Assembly (NCBI GenBank): GCA_030068145.1
Contig: JAPJBO010000006.1
Span: 372,001 to 436,000, forward strand
Direction: 5' to 3'
From: Diplonema papillatum
Taxonomy: Eukaryota > Euglenozoa > Diplonemea > Diplonemida > Diplonemidae
DNA: 64,000 nt
The notes beneath the pieces are model-generated. The model had not been told where the DNA came from. It worked only from the letters and a program-made list of their open reading frames with translations, and did no database searches. Numbering within the stretch: the first letter of the stretch is position 1; each line of letters starts with the position of its first letter. Below are positions 11,201 through 19,149 of the stretch, in pieces. A program made the translations under genes and the position numbers.

Positions 11201-11847
11201 GCCAGGCCCATCACAGGGAGGGTGATGGCCTAGCCGTAAAAATGTGTGCCGAGCACCGGATGACGCAGTGCGCCACGTGTAAGACGACAGCGGAGTGCTG
11301 TCGCAACCATCACCACCGATGCCTCGATCATGGCATGCCGACGTGCGACGGCTGTAAGAAACACGCCGACCTGAGGAGTAGGAGACCCGGGCACTGCTGC
11401 AGGAAAGGGCACCACCGGGCGGCCGTGGCGAGAGGTGAAGAAACAACGGCGAAGAAGAGGAAGGCGGAGCCGGAGGGTCCCGCGCCAGCGCCGAGACAGG
11501 CGAAACGTGAGAACGTGGTGCTCGTTCTGCCGGAAGCAGAGGAAGACGAGCGAGAACCCGCAACATCAACGCCGACATCAGCAGCGAAGGTCGGGAAGAC
11601 GGCGCCAACGCCAGCGAAGAAGCGGCAACCAGACTCCGCGGCGGAGCCGGTACCGAAAAGACGCAAAGGACGCGTCGATGCGCCACGACCATCGCCCAGG
11701 CGCTGGGAAAAAGCAGAAATCGACGCGCAACCGATGAACCTCGACGAGCAATCGAAGAAGAAGCGAAGCACCAAACGCGCGCCTGAGCGCGACGATCAAG
11801 ACGAGCTAAAGAGGCGAAAGCATGACACATCACGTGCGAAGAGATAA
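8137..11847 (+). CDS. non-LTR retrotransposon reverse transcriptase (open frame)
   Basis: A 1236-codon frame. The reverse transcriptase core is clear: GVPGVDGWS near codon 150, DFAKCFDK (first catalytic Asp, near 8956-8980), GCPLS near 9138, and FADD with the catalytic Asp pair near 9229-9240. It is followed by a CxxC-x8-H-x4-C zinc knuckle (about 10201-10257), a conserved segment ELAVDFEVYTG (about 10636), and an unusual C-terminal cluster of CxxC and CCxxHH units (about 11128-11420), then a Lys/Arg-rich tail. The first 60 or so codons read through flanking DNA and a TACACTC microsatellite (8268-8318), so the element really starts near 8319 and this copy is 5'-truncated. No endonuclease domain is recognisable. 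Translation would need a start inside the element. The family resembles LINE proteins of protists; exact clade unknown. Confidence 0.9.
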   Translation: MGIQRVQSMSLVGQWAAGFETVVNMVAHGSASTSGRTQNTSVNFDHTLQRSTTLYYTLLHSWCRRKKADGLVALKVDGRYTANLREIDATLQKEWAPINRMYASRPEPCYEAFKAEYAEYIRCRPMVCRDLTGDDLRSVLGKKQRAGVPGVDGWSTAELKKLPLPLLNALAEVFNAIEATGTWPNALLEAAVTLIPKDETLDPLALRPITVTSAVYRLWASTRLRDVVQWQEGWIADSQHGFRPKHGTVDVVFEIASQIEEALLTGKELYGVALDFAKCFDKVPRDVVLKLVGDLGLHERILGPLRDVYARLRRRYKLHMGLGDIFYTTNGILQGCPLSVILINALLSIVVRRVDDVGGVTSESFADDLTLLTRLREACLQDALVEVDRFCANTGMSIGIPKTFAFGTPKGYEAKLKIGGADIVTKEELTIVGCLVGTKRTRRTTDLRYDQRAEEAERLGALPISRAQRSGLAAMAVLPAATYGSEFALPTVRGLGKFTAALLRGVWDPVRLHRAQEAVLGILNKAHMLDPYTVLPYRSLGMIAEVCRKRPVWRARVATVRRAYGSRIRAWGPIGIAAEHAKKLGIRWTEDLDDAEDEAGNVLRLVRQSKGERGHTLRKAIHGWRLGELEKRRTNFGGVRAGVDYTATNAYGLKASTTLTAARDVAEVVAGSVMTESHAAKLWGGDGLCRRCDEATEETLGHIWWQCRAYERIRMQQQYAEIVDADRSTWPPCLQEHGILPKGSRINIEVLHTFMAEVMQERRRLEREGRDRAVGHPWRQLHPDDCPPRRLNFEAIAGPGTFTAVAGERWFRALQYWLDGMCWSVAGDVSTAELAVDFEVYTGLDLPGSLVATTGGTPLCIRARMLARMLKTIGEALERKGVGPLLPGRKLEKIGSLRTVGAPPCLTGYEMRPIFRGGEETMGILETQLKASRHAFTGEAWGMDLFPTYGRERAERAARWAAFDDATEKRKGKKSAVVGGDPWLVPEGIPRHEKWGERVCPGHQKVKCDVCKRRGKSVAWCCQAHHREGDGLAVKMCAEHRMTQCATCKTTAECCRNHHHRCLDHGMPTCDGCKKHADLRSRRPGHCCRKGHHRAAVARGEETTAKKRKAEPEGPAPAPRQAKRENVVLVLPEAEEDEREPATSTPTSAAKVGKTAPTPAKKRQPDSAAEPVPKRRKGRVDAPRPSPRRWEKAEIDAQPMNLDEQSKKKRSTKRAPERDDQDELKRRKHDTSRAKR
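8268..8318 (+). repeat. TACACTC/GATTACACTC microsatellite at LINE 5' junction
   Basis: Short tandem repeats of the form CTACACT / CGATTACACT. Equivalent arrays lie at 6552-6584, 6852-6876, 11903-11944, 12351-12388 and, inverted, at 38219-38256. They flank the LINE copies on both sides, as expected if the repeat is the insertion target. Confidence 0.8.
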
Positions 11848-11902
11848 CCGCGCCGTCGGCGATGCAGATTATCGCCACAGATTCTTTGCATTCTAATCCA
11901 AA
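8319..11902 (+). mobile_element. non-LTR retrotransposon (LINE), longest copy
   Basis: The element begins at GTGGTGCAGAAGG after the microsatellite and ends in ATTCTTTGCATTCTAATCC, then the same microsatellite resumes. There is no poly-A tail; the tail is the CGATTACACT repeat. It carries the reverse transcriptase frame above. Four further copies of its 3' end occur in the window. Confidence 0.9.
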
Positions 11903-11944
11903 CTACTACACTCGATTACACTCTACAACACTCGATTACACTCA

Positions 11945-12350
11945 CAGGCGAAGCGTGAGAACGTGGTGTTCATTCTGCAGGAAGCAGCAGAAGGCAAGCG
12001 AGAGCCCGCAACATCCACACCGACGTCAGCAGCGAAGGTCGGGAAGACGGCGCCAACGCCAGCGAAGAAGCGGCGATCAGACTCCGCGGCGGAGCCGGTA
12101 CCGAAAAGACGCAAAGGACGCGTCGATGCGCCACGACCATCGCCCAGGCGCCGAGAAAAAGCAGAAGTCGACGCGCAACCGATGAACCTCGACGAGCAAT
12201 CGAAGAAGAAGCGAAGCACCAAACGCGCGCCTGAGCGCGACGATCAAGACGAGCTAAAGAGGCGAAAGCATGACACTTCACGTGCGAAGAGATAACCGCG
12301 CAGTCGGCGATGCAGATTATCGCCACAGATTCTTTGCATTCTAATCCAAA
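11945..12350 (+). mobile_element. LINE 3'-end fragment (5'-truncated copy 2)
   Basis: This repeats the last 400 bp or so of the LINE directly downstream of it, from ACAGGCGAAGCGTGAGAACG on. It encodes about 105 codons of the basic C-terminal tail (11963-12295) with scattered substitutions. It is inserted in the microsatellite tail of the preceding copy. Confidence 0.9.
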
Positions 12351-12387
12351 ACGATTACACTATATTACACTCGATTACGCTCGATCA

Positions 12388-12414
12388 GGGGGTGGGTGAA
12401 TTGGCTCAAAATGA
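12388..12414 (+). repeat. GGTGAATTGGCTCA motif with G-run
   Basis: The motif directly follows the LINE tail. See 6519-6543 and 38942-38972 for the other copies. Confidence 0.5.
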
Positions 12415-12629
12415 CGCTAGAACGTCGGCCGTTGCATTCCGAATGCGCCGATGTGCCCAACTTGTTCCAATACGACGTGACAATCTTTTGTTACGCAAAA
12501 AAGATTACTGACTAGAAGTCTGATTTGTGCGCTTAAAGGCTGTTGGCCTAGGTGCTACCGTGGCGACGCGACGCGATGGGGGCAGAAGTTCTGTGCCAAC
12601 TTAGGCGTCGAAACGTTTGAATTTAAGCT

Positions 12630-12968
12630 TTGTGTGTGTGTTTGATGACACGCCGTGGAAGTCCTCTTGCATCTGAAAGTGAAAGTAGCAGCGGGGATGA
12701 GAGCTCATGCGAGAGTGAAGATGAGGACGCCGTTTTCAGCTGCATCATCTGCGATAAGTACTTCAAGAAGGTCTTTGGTCTCTATGCACACTACGACACG
12801 CATCACCGTCCAGCTGTGCCGTGTGAGTGCAAACAAGAGAGCCCTGTTTGCCCGAAGCGAGTTTCCACGAACGGATTGAGCCAACACATCTTGTACAATC
12901 ACTCGGATATGCATACAAAAGACAAAGTGCCCTCTGTGCTTAGCAATCTTTTCCTCATCCAGGCTTAG
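12630..12968 (+). CDS. small C2H2 zinc-finger frame, related to the transposon gene at 44.9-46.8 kb
   Basis: A 112-codon frame (first ATG at about 12645). An acidic Ser/Glu/Asp region is followed by a C2H2 finger (CIIC, 12 residues, HYDTHH) and then a second Cys/His pattern ending GLSQHILYNH. The C-terminus of the 650-codon transposon protein has the same order: acidic stretch, CxxC finger, C-x-C-rich spacer, then GMSQHVQKKH. The third finger of that protein is missing here. It is either a solo zinc-finger gene or a decayed 3' remnant of a related transposon. No promoter evidence. Confidence 0.5.
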   Translation: MCVCLMTRRGSPLASESESSSGDESSCESEDEDAVFSCIICDKYFKKVFGLYAHYDTHHRPAVPCECKQESPVCPKRVSTNGLSQHILYNHSDMHTKDKVPSVLSNLFLIQA

Positions 12969-13837
12969 AGACTCACGTGAAGCATCACGTTACGTGTGAT
13001 GCGTTCTTTTCTCTTGCTTCAAGGTGCTTCAAAGCATGCTTCCCCCCCAGAGAGGTCCTCTCACGTTCTCTTGGGGGGGTGCCGGTCGAGATTGCGGCAA
13101 AGCTAGTTGACTATGTGTGTGGGAATTCTGCTTACTGGTCTGTCTGCGCCTTTTGTGTTGCTGACGTAAAGTCTGCGGGATACTTCTGGGTGACATGACT
13201 GCAAGAAAGAACGAAGAGGAATCAAACCATCCAGGGTAAACCTATCACTTATTCTTCCCGTCCAACGACACCCCCTTCCTGGTTCTTGGGTGGCTTGACG
13301 ACTGCGCAGCAGCATTCCCGCAGTGAGTTTTTCAGATGGATTGTTTTAGCGTTTATTGTGGTTTTAGTTGGGAAAAACACGTTCCCCTTCTCCCGCGTTC
13401 TGCGTGTCGGTTACCACCGGGCAACTGCCGCAGCAGCCGCAGATACGTCCTTCGCCCTTGGCTCACTTTCGGGAGGTGTCGCTGCTCACCTACCAGTGTG
13501 TTCCTGGCTGTTGCCCCAAGCTAGTTGACTGAGTGTGAAACGGCGGCCGTGCCAAGCCAGATAGCCCACAGGTCAGAGCCAGCCGACGGGACGTCCTCCA
13601 CCTCCCGCTTCTGCGGTCTATCGTTTTTCAGTACATGCGTCTTGCTGATCAAGTGGGTTTCTCTCGTACAGTAAACCCCCGCAGGCTACTTATGTTATAA
13701 CATTATTGCATTTTCCGAGACTAGAGGTATGCTAATAGCTCTGTCGAGCCAACCCCACTCTTTTGGAGGTCCGCGGCAGCACTTTTTCATAGTCAGTTTT
13801 GGGTGTTTTTGGGAAGGTCTCGATAGGTTTCCCCCCC
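12969..13837. other. no gene recognised
   Basis: A C-run (13042-13050) and a G-run (13072-13079) enclose a short inverted piece. Short frames only. Confidence 0.4.
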
Positions 13838-13922
13838 CGGAAATTGGCACCGTGACGGCGTAGTGAACGGTGCACGCCTTCAGGGCGAGGTCCCCGGTTC
13901 GAACCCGGCCGAGGACACTTTT
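13838..13922 (+). ncRNA. tRNA-like sequence (possible SINE head or tRNA pseudogene)
   Basis: An A-box-like GGCGTAGTGAACGG is followed about 37 bases later by a perfect B-box-like GGTTCGAACCC, and a short T-run comes soon after. A T-arm can be drawn, but no matching acceptor stem or seven-base anticodon loop is visible, so a functional tRNA is unlikely. Confidence 0.4.
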
Positions 13923-13973
13923 CCGGTCGAAAATTGATTTTTCGGGGTTTGTTGGTTTTCGGGTCTAATGTGC

Positions 13974-14036
13974 CCGAAACTTGCGTCTTTGCAGAGTTTC
14001 TTGTGCCCGAAACTTGCGTCTTTGCAGAGTTTCTCA
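13974..14036 (+). repeat. 33-bp direct duplication
   Basis: TGCCCGAAACTTGCGTCTTT and the following 12 or so bases occur twice in tandem. Confidence 0.85.
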
Positions 14037-14082
14037 ATATCTCGCGGTTTTTGGGTCACCGTGGGTAACTTGAGTCAGTCTA

Positions 14083-14275
14083 CCAGAACTTAGCATCGCC
14101 CAAACTTTGCTTCTCCTAAACTTAGCTTCGCCCGAACTTTCACCAGAACTTAGCATCGCCCGAACTTTGCTTCGCCAGAACTTAGACTCACCAGAACTTA
14201 GGTTTGCCCGAACTTGCTTCTCCGAACTTTACTTCACCAGAACTTAGCATCGCCCAAACTTTGCTTTGTTTCTGT
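14083..14275 (+). repeat. minisatellite of CCCGAACTTTGCTTC / CCAGAACTTAG units
   Basis: About ten degenerate units of 14-20 bp alternate between AGAACTTAGCATCGCCC and GAACTTTGCTTC forms. Confidence 0.85.
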
Positions 14276-14384
14276 TTCCCGAACATTAACTGCTGCCTCT
14301 AGTCTCTGGTCTTTACCGGCGCAAATGTATTTTGGAGGTATAGTTCGCTTGAAAATCCGGGATTTTAGAGAGACTTTTGTACAA

Positions 14385-14595
14385 GCACCTGCTTTGTAGG
14401 AAATGCTTGAAGAGAATGCCAGTTGCGAAAGATCAAAGGAGGAAATGTACTGCAGTCCACACGAAACACAGGTAAATCTGGGTTAGTAGCGGGCGTAAGC
14501 GTTCAACAAAAAAGACCCACTTTGTAGGCGTGCTGTTTTCTCCCCCTGTAGCCTCCTTCAAAATGAGCACAAGGCAGTCCCTCGAGTATTTCACT
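14385..14595 (+). repeat. interspersed repeat family B, copy 1
   Basis: It starts at the conserved GCACCTGCTTTGTAGG flank. The body begins GGAAATGCTTGAAGAG and ends CCCTCGAGTATTTC, so the two ends are imperfect inverted repeats, as in a small MITE. Other copies: 22868-23090 (inverted), 37240-37412, 39190-39362 and 40333-40541, with fragments at 30391, 40075, 41820, 42780 and 51815. Confidence 0.75.
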
Positions 14596-14639
14596 TGGTT
14601 CGGCCCTGTTTCGGTCATTTAAGCCACGGACACATAAGG

Positions 14640-15018
14640 CGCTGGTATTCTCTGTTTGGCGCACCGCAGTTTTTCCTCCGTTTCATGATCACTCAGTTCT
14701 TCTCCACTCTTTGAGCGACTTCCAAAGGGTGCACGACTTCAGTACACCACGTGAAAGCAGGCCAATGGCACCCTAAAAAAAGTTGGCCAGGACCGACCGA
14801 CAAAACTCTCTGAGTACAAAGTGTCTCAAAAATATTTTTTGACACCCCCCCCCTGTTTTTGACAGTAACAGGCATGTAACCCTCTGGGAAAACCAAACGC
14901 ACCAAGTTTTGTTAAAAAAATGTTGAAAGAATGCGGCAGCGGTGGAAGAAGCTGTACTTGGAAGTATGGGTTGCAATATGACTGGTTCACAAGCGCAAAC
15001 TGCTAGCCACTCTGCTGG
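14640..15018 (+). repeat. interspersed repeat R2, uninterrupted copy (empty site)
   Basis: It is continuous here across the 9-base C-run at 14845-14853. The copy at 4.3-6.0 kb is split at the same point by a 1.3-kb element. Confidence 0.85.
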
Positions 15019-15239
15019 ACGATGTGTACTCGACGACAACCACACCACGGCGAGCAAACGTCAACCTCTGCAAAGAGTTTGTCGTTTGGTCATTGGTGAG
15101 CGAAGCCTGCAAAGGTGGAGCTGTGAAAGAGATGAAGTAGCAGTAGCGGGAAGTTGATGATATGTCACTACCCGCTACAGCGAAAGAGAATTTCTTCGAG
15201 AGCGATAGCAGGGGTATTTAGTACCCGCTGCAGCGAAAT

Positions 15240-15600
15240 CGCGGAGGCAGATCGTTGGTGTGAGCGCCGACTGGAATCTACCTCAGTGGACGGGTCCACT
15301 GGAAGAGGAACGTTCAGTAGGAAGTTGATTTATCGACTCCAAGAGACTGAATCGTGAGGCAGATCGTTGGTGCTTGCATCATCTGGAATCTACCTCAACG
15401 TTCAGTAGCAAGTTGTTATCGACTCCAAGAGACTGAAGCGGGAGGTAGATCGTCGGTGCTCGTGCGCACCGATTGGGATTTGCCTCAGTGGACGGGGTCC
15501 ACTGGAAGAGGAACGTTCAGTAGGAAGTTGATTTTACATCGACTCCAAGAGACTGAAGCGGGAGGTAGATCGTCGGTGCTCGTGCGCACCAATAATATTA
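15240..15600 (+). repeat. tandem repeat, about 85-120-bp units, four copies
   Basis: Units begin GGAGGTAGATCGTCGGTG (at about 15241, 15356, 15440 and 15560) and contain GACTCCAAGAGACTGAA and, in most units, GTGGACGGGTCCACTGGAAG. Some units carry internal deletions. Confidence 0.85.
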
Positions 15601-15674
15601 TTATTTCGAGAAAAGTACCTTAGGGGCCTAGGAACAAATTTAAACGACCTTAAGGGCCTAATCGGGGACCTTCA

Positions 15675-16494
15675 CGCACATATCCCTAGCATCCTAGCAT
15701 CGTTGCAGGAAATCATGGGTTTTTTTTTTTTTTTTTTTTTGCATCGTTGCATCGTTGCATGATCGTTGTTCAATATGGTAGGCACAGGGAAACCATGCAA
15801 CGATGCAGTGCAACGATGTCGTGCAACGATGTCGTGCAGCGATGTAGTGCAGCGATGTAGTGCAACGATGTAGTGCAGCGATGTAGTGCAACGATCTAGT
15901 GCAACGATGTAGTGCAGCGATGTAGTGCAGCGATGTAGTGCAACGATGCGATGTCGTGCAACGATAGGAGTAAAAACCCTAGGTTTGAACTGCGTATGTA
16001 GCAGTAGTGCAACTACAGGACACCATGCAACGATGCAATGGTTGGTAGTGGATGGTGATGATGATGACGATGATGATGATGATGATATGATGATGAGCTG
16101 GCGTGTCGGCTGATGAAGCCGTGACAGCGACGTGAGCGACTCTTCGGTGCATGACATTTCTTCGGCGGACGACGACGATTCATCTCTTGATGATAAACCT
16201 CTTTCCCAATCGCTCGTTCCCGTGCAAGTCCGGCCTCGGGAGACAGCAGAAGTGACCCCTGCACCAGTGAACAGAGCCAGAATCGTTACTGACCCAGGCA
16301 TCTGCACCAACCGCAAAGGCAGGAAAAGTGCGAAAGGCCGCTGCTGCTGGTCTCTCGAGCTTTGGCTTCACGGTAGGTGACTATCCGCCAAGAAGACGTG
16401 TACTAGTAATTATTCGTCTTTGGGCAGTATGCAGATTTTTTTTTTTGCATCGTTGCAAGAGGGTCCCGGCCGCCGAGAGTTAGGGATATGTGCG
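15675..16494. mobile_element. 820-bp TIR element with 8-bp target duplication (hAT-like size)
   Basis: The ends are CGCACATATCCCTA (15675-15688) and its exact inverse (16481-16494), 14 bp. They are flanked by the direct repeat GACCTTCA (15667-15674 and 16495-16502), and the uninterrupted family E element shows the same site once. Eight-base duplications are typical of hAT and P superfamilies. The interior holds CATCGTTGCA motifs near both ends, 15-16-bp tandem repeats (GTGCAACGATGTAGT, about 15800-15965) and a GAT-rich stretch. No transposase is present, so it is non-autonomous. Confidence 0.85.
16132..16380 (+). CDS. short frame inside the 820-bp element
   Basis: An open frame with an acidic start (DISSADDDDSS) and a basic end. 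It has no recognisable domain. It may be the remains of an exon carried by the element, or chance. Confidence 0.15.
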   Translation: MSDSSVHDISSADDDDSSLDDKPLSQSLVPVQVRPRETAEVTPAPVNRARIVTDPGICTNRKGRKSAKGRCCWSLELWLHGR

Positions 16495-16719
16495 GACCTT
16501 CAGGTCCTCAAAATGATTTAAAAATTTGTTCTTCCCGGGGGAAAAATACGAACATGCTCAAAATCGCTAAGTACAATGCCTGCACAAATTACTGATTCGA
16601 AAAATGCATTTGGGCCTTTAGGTCCTCAAAATGATTTAAAATTTGTTGTCCATTGGGAATTGTGCCGAAAATGTACTTGTCAAAAAATTTCGAAAAAGAA
16701 ATTCGAAAAAAAAGTTGGG

Positions 16720-16991
16720 GAAGTGGGATGCTCTGGCCGGGCGGCGTGGTCCCCGCGGCGCTCGGCGGCCCCGGCCTAGCACCGTTGTGCGGGTTGTGCT
16801 CCGCCGCGGGGGAGAACGAAAACGCGGTGGCCGGCGGCGGGCTGTGCTCGACGGGGCGAAACGACGGCACCCCCGGCGGCATTGTAGCATTGATACGGCC
16901 GGAAATAGCCAGCGGGGATGAGCCTGTCGGACGGCGTCTGGTGGTGGGGCTGTTGTTATTGGTGCTGGCCTTGAGGGATAAGGAAACGTAA
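16720..16991 (+). CDS. candidate 3' exon with C-terminal hydrophobic segment
   Basis: GC-rich sequence directly after the partial family E element is open in a frame ending at 16991. It gives a Gly/Ala-rich stretch, then PEIASGDEPVGRR, a hydrophobic VVGLLLLVLAL and a charged end. GC content jumps from the AT-rich element, which suggests a real host exon whose upstream part was separated by the element. No family recognised. Confidence 0.28.
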
Positions 16992-17099
16992 GACATCTTT
17001 TTTTGCGGTGGTTTCTAGTTCGTGCTACCGCCAACTTCTTTTACATCCGTTCTCTTCTCTATTCACTAATGTACGTACTCTTTTCTTCACTCTTTTCCT

Positions 17100-17409
17100 C
17101 ACTTTGGCTAGCCAAAAAAGACTCCTGGCCTGGTGGTGGGGGCGAGGCGAGGGCTGCGGCTGCGGCTTCTCGACGAGGGTCAGGCCGCGCCGTTATTCGA
17201 CGCGTGGACGGTGCCGCCGCGGCTCGACGCGACGAGGATCGGCGCCCGGTTCGGAGGGTGGCCCCGCAGGCCGTCCTTGACGCCGGCTGCCTGCGATGAT
17301 ATACGTCTTCGACAAGCCACGGCCGCCCGAGGGCCCGTAGCCTGCCACGATCCCCTCCCTCCTCTCAGGCTCCCCCCTGCCGGAACCCTCCACTTACGCG
17401 GTGTGTAAC
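17100..17409 (+). other. GC-rich, possibly coding segment
   Basis: The frame from 17133 reads LRLRLLDEGQAAPLFDAWTV and onward, which looks protein-like. Other frames are open too, and no splice sites or family can be assigned. Confidence 0.2.
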
Positions 17410-17563
17410 TAAGCTATGTGACATCACGCAGGTACTGTGACTAAAGTATGCGACATGTGACATCACGCAGGTACTGTGACTAAAGTGTGACATCACGCAG
17501 GTACTGTGACTAAAGTGTGACATCACGCAGGTGCTGTAACTAAAGTATGGAACATCACACAGG
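17410..17563 (+). repeat. minisatellite, about 30-bp units, five copies
   Basis: Units of TGTGACATCACGCAGG followed by TACTGTGACTAAAG, nearly identical in the centre and diverged at the ends. Confidence 0.9.
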
Positions 17564-17871
17564 GTGGTGATAGGACCACCCTGTGTGCGAGTCTAGAAGA
17601 ACCTGTTACTCAGACTGGCATTTGTGGTACCCCTTCACCTCAACCTACGCGGCAGTATAAGTACTTGGATGGTGCTAAGACCATCCAGTACGAGTCAAGA
17701 ATAAGAAAGAGAGAGACACGTTAGAGTGGAAGCACCATCTCTCCGGGTCGCCCCACTACTACCACGGCGGACGTAAGCCGTTATGTCGTGGGCGCGGTGC
17801 GAGCCGCGGCCCTGTCATAGAGGGTGATTGCGTCGACGATGGCGCAGCCGGGGACGTTCTGGATGGCGGGC

Positions 17872-18060
17872 GTGCGCTGACACGGTGTGTGTCGCGGGCT
17901 CTTCTTTTTTGGCAATCGCCTGGCCTATGGCGGCGGCTAGCATCTTGACGAGAGAATCTCAGCTCCCACTGAACGAAGGATACGTCGTGCGGATCAGGCA
18001 CGGCATCGTTCCAGCTGTCACGGGCGCAAATTGTTTCCAGCTTGCTCAACATCCATTCGG
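17872..18060 (-). pseudogene. decayed copy of the small frame at 20070-20402
   Basis: On the minus strand the frame reads DVSFVQWELRF, matching DVPFVQWKLRF of the frame at 20.1 kb. A frame change follows, and the next frame continues VKMLAAAIG against IKALAAAVG. Sequence similarity extends on both sides (17690-18060 against 19870-20210), so a segment was duplicated and this copy then lost bases. Confidence 0.6.
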
Positions 18061-18273
18061 CCCGGCGGTGTACGAGAAAAGAAGGAGTGCAGAACAAAAT
18101 AGAGGACATCGTTTTGCTGGTTTTGCTGCGTCGGAACTAGAACCTTCCTTTTCGCTGTGTCATCCGCCTGCGGAGAGTGAGCGGACGGACGCCTTCTTTT
18201 GTCCAGCCGGTATTCGTGAACGCAGCCGCTGCGCGGACTGTGTTTTTCCTTCCCCGACGATCGCAAGCAGGAG

Positions 18274-18796
18274 TTACTGGGGGGGGTCGAATACAAGAGG
18301 TACCTCTTGTATTCGGCGTGCCGATCCTGCAACTTTCCCGAAAAAGAAATGGAAAAAAGTACCGCAAAACCGGAGCCCGCGGGACTCCCTTCTTCTTGAA
18401 AGACGCACGTAATTTGTGGCCCCCGGGTCTATTTTTCACGGTTCTCTTCATCGGAGCTGAACGCGAGCACAAATTCGCCAAAAAAGGTCTTCTACACGGG
18501 CCAGCAAAGAAATGTCACCGACCAGTGGGTCGATTCCCGTCCTTTCCATTGAAACCCTGTGGGTTCCACGCCCGGTGCCCCGCATCTGGTAAAGACCCAC
18601 GAATCATGCACAGAACTTTTGGTCCCCGGGTCCATTTTTCACGGTTCTCTTCATCGCGATCAGAAAACCGTCGAAAAAGGCCTGTTATGCGGACCAAGAA
18701 AAAATCCAACTTTTTGCCAGATTTCCAAAATGCCTCTTGTATTCAAGGTACCTCTTCTATTCAAGGTACCTCCTGTATTCGACCCCCCCCCAGTAA
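18274..18796. mobile_element. 523-bp TIR element with G-run termini
   Basis: The left end TTACT, eight G, TCGAATACAAGAGGTACC and the right end are inverted copies of about 31 bp with one substitution and a one-base difference in run length. A short palindrome around GGTACC (GAATACAAGAGGT and its inverse) follows the left end. The interior contains a diverged direct duplication of about 200 bp (CCCGGGTCTATTTTTCACGG at 18421 and 18625). No coding capacity. No clear target duplication. Confidence 0.75.
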
Positions 18797-18941
18797 GTTA
18801 GGACTTTTTTTTTTTTGGTCTTTCAGCTCTACCCGGTTGTCCCGTGTTTTGCCATCAGATTCACCAGCTCTCTTTTGAGTGCAGGTATGGTGGTGCAGCA
18901 TAGCGTTGTACAAGCCGGGATGGACCCCTTCTTCCCTACTT

Positions 18942-19032
18942 CCACCGGTTTTGAACCCCGGGAGATCGGTCCCAACTCAACTAACCCTTGGTGCTTGCGA
19001 GTGTCAGTCGAGCCCACTACCACCAGGGGTGG
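18942..19032 (-). ncRNA. tRNA-like sequence
   Basis: On the minus strand CCACC opens and GGTGG closes a 91-base segment with an A-box-like GGTGGTAGTGG and a B-box-like GGGGTTCAAAACC. The anticodon arm does not pair well, so it is more likely a tRNA-derived repeat or pseudogene than a type II tRNA. Confidence 0.3.
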
Positions 19033-19149
19033 ATTGCCCCTTCTTCTTCCTCAGGTTCTCTATCGTTTAGAAAGTTGCTTGGTGTCTCCAGTTTCGTCTG
19101 TTTTCGCTTGTTCGTTCTTCCTTGTTTTCTTGATTGCCTTGGTGCTCTA

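Larger units (their letters stand above)
15616..16735 (+). mobile_element. family E element, left part, interrupted by an 820-bp insertion
   Basis: It begins TACCTTAGGGGCCTAGGAAC, exactly as the inverted right end of the complete element at 54855-56114. After removal of 15675-16494, the sequence follows that end through the CTTTAGGTCCTCAAAATG blocks up to the first TTTCGAAAAAG units, then changes at about 16720. This is therefore a partial copy. Confidence 0.8.

Noticed and set aside
13838..13922. Functional tRNA gene
   Set aside because: No complementary acceptor stem and a five-base loop where the anticodon loop should be.
18137..18880. Long overlapping frames around 18.2-18.9 kb
   Set aside because: They lie within a non-coding TIR element and read through its palindromic ends.
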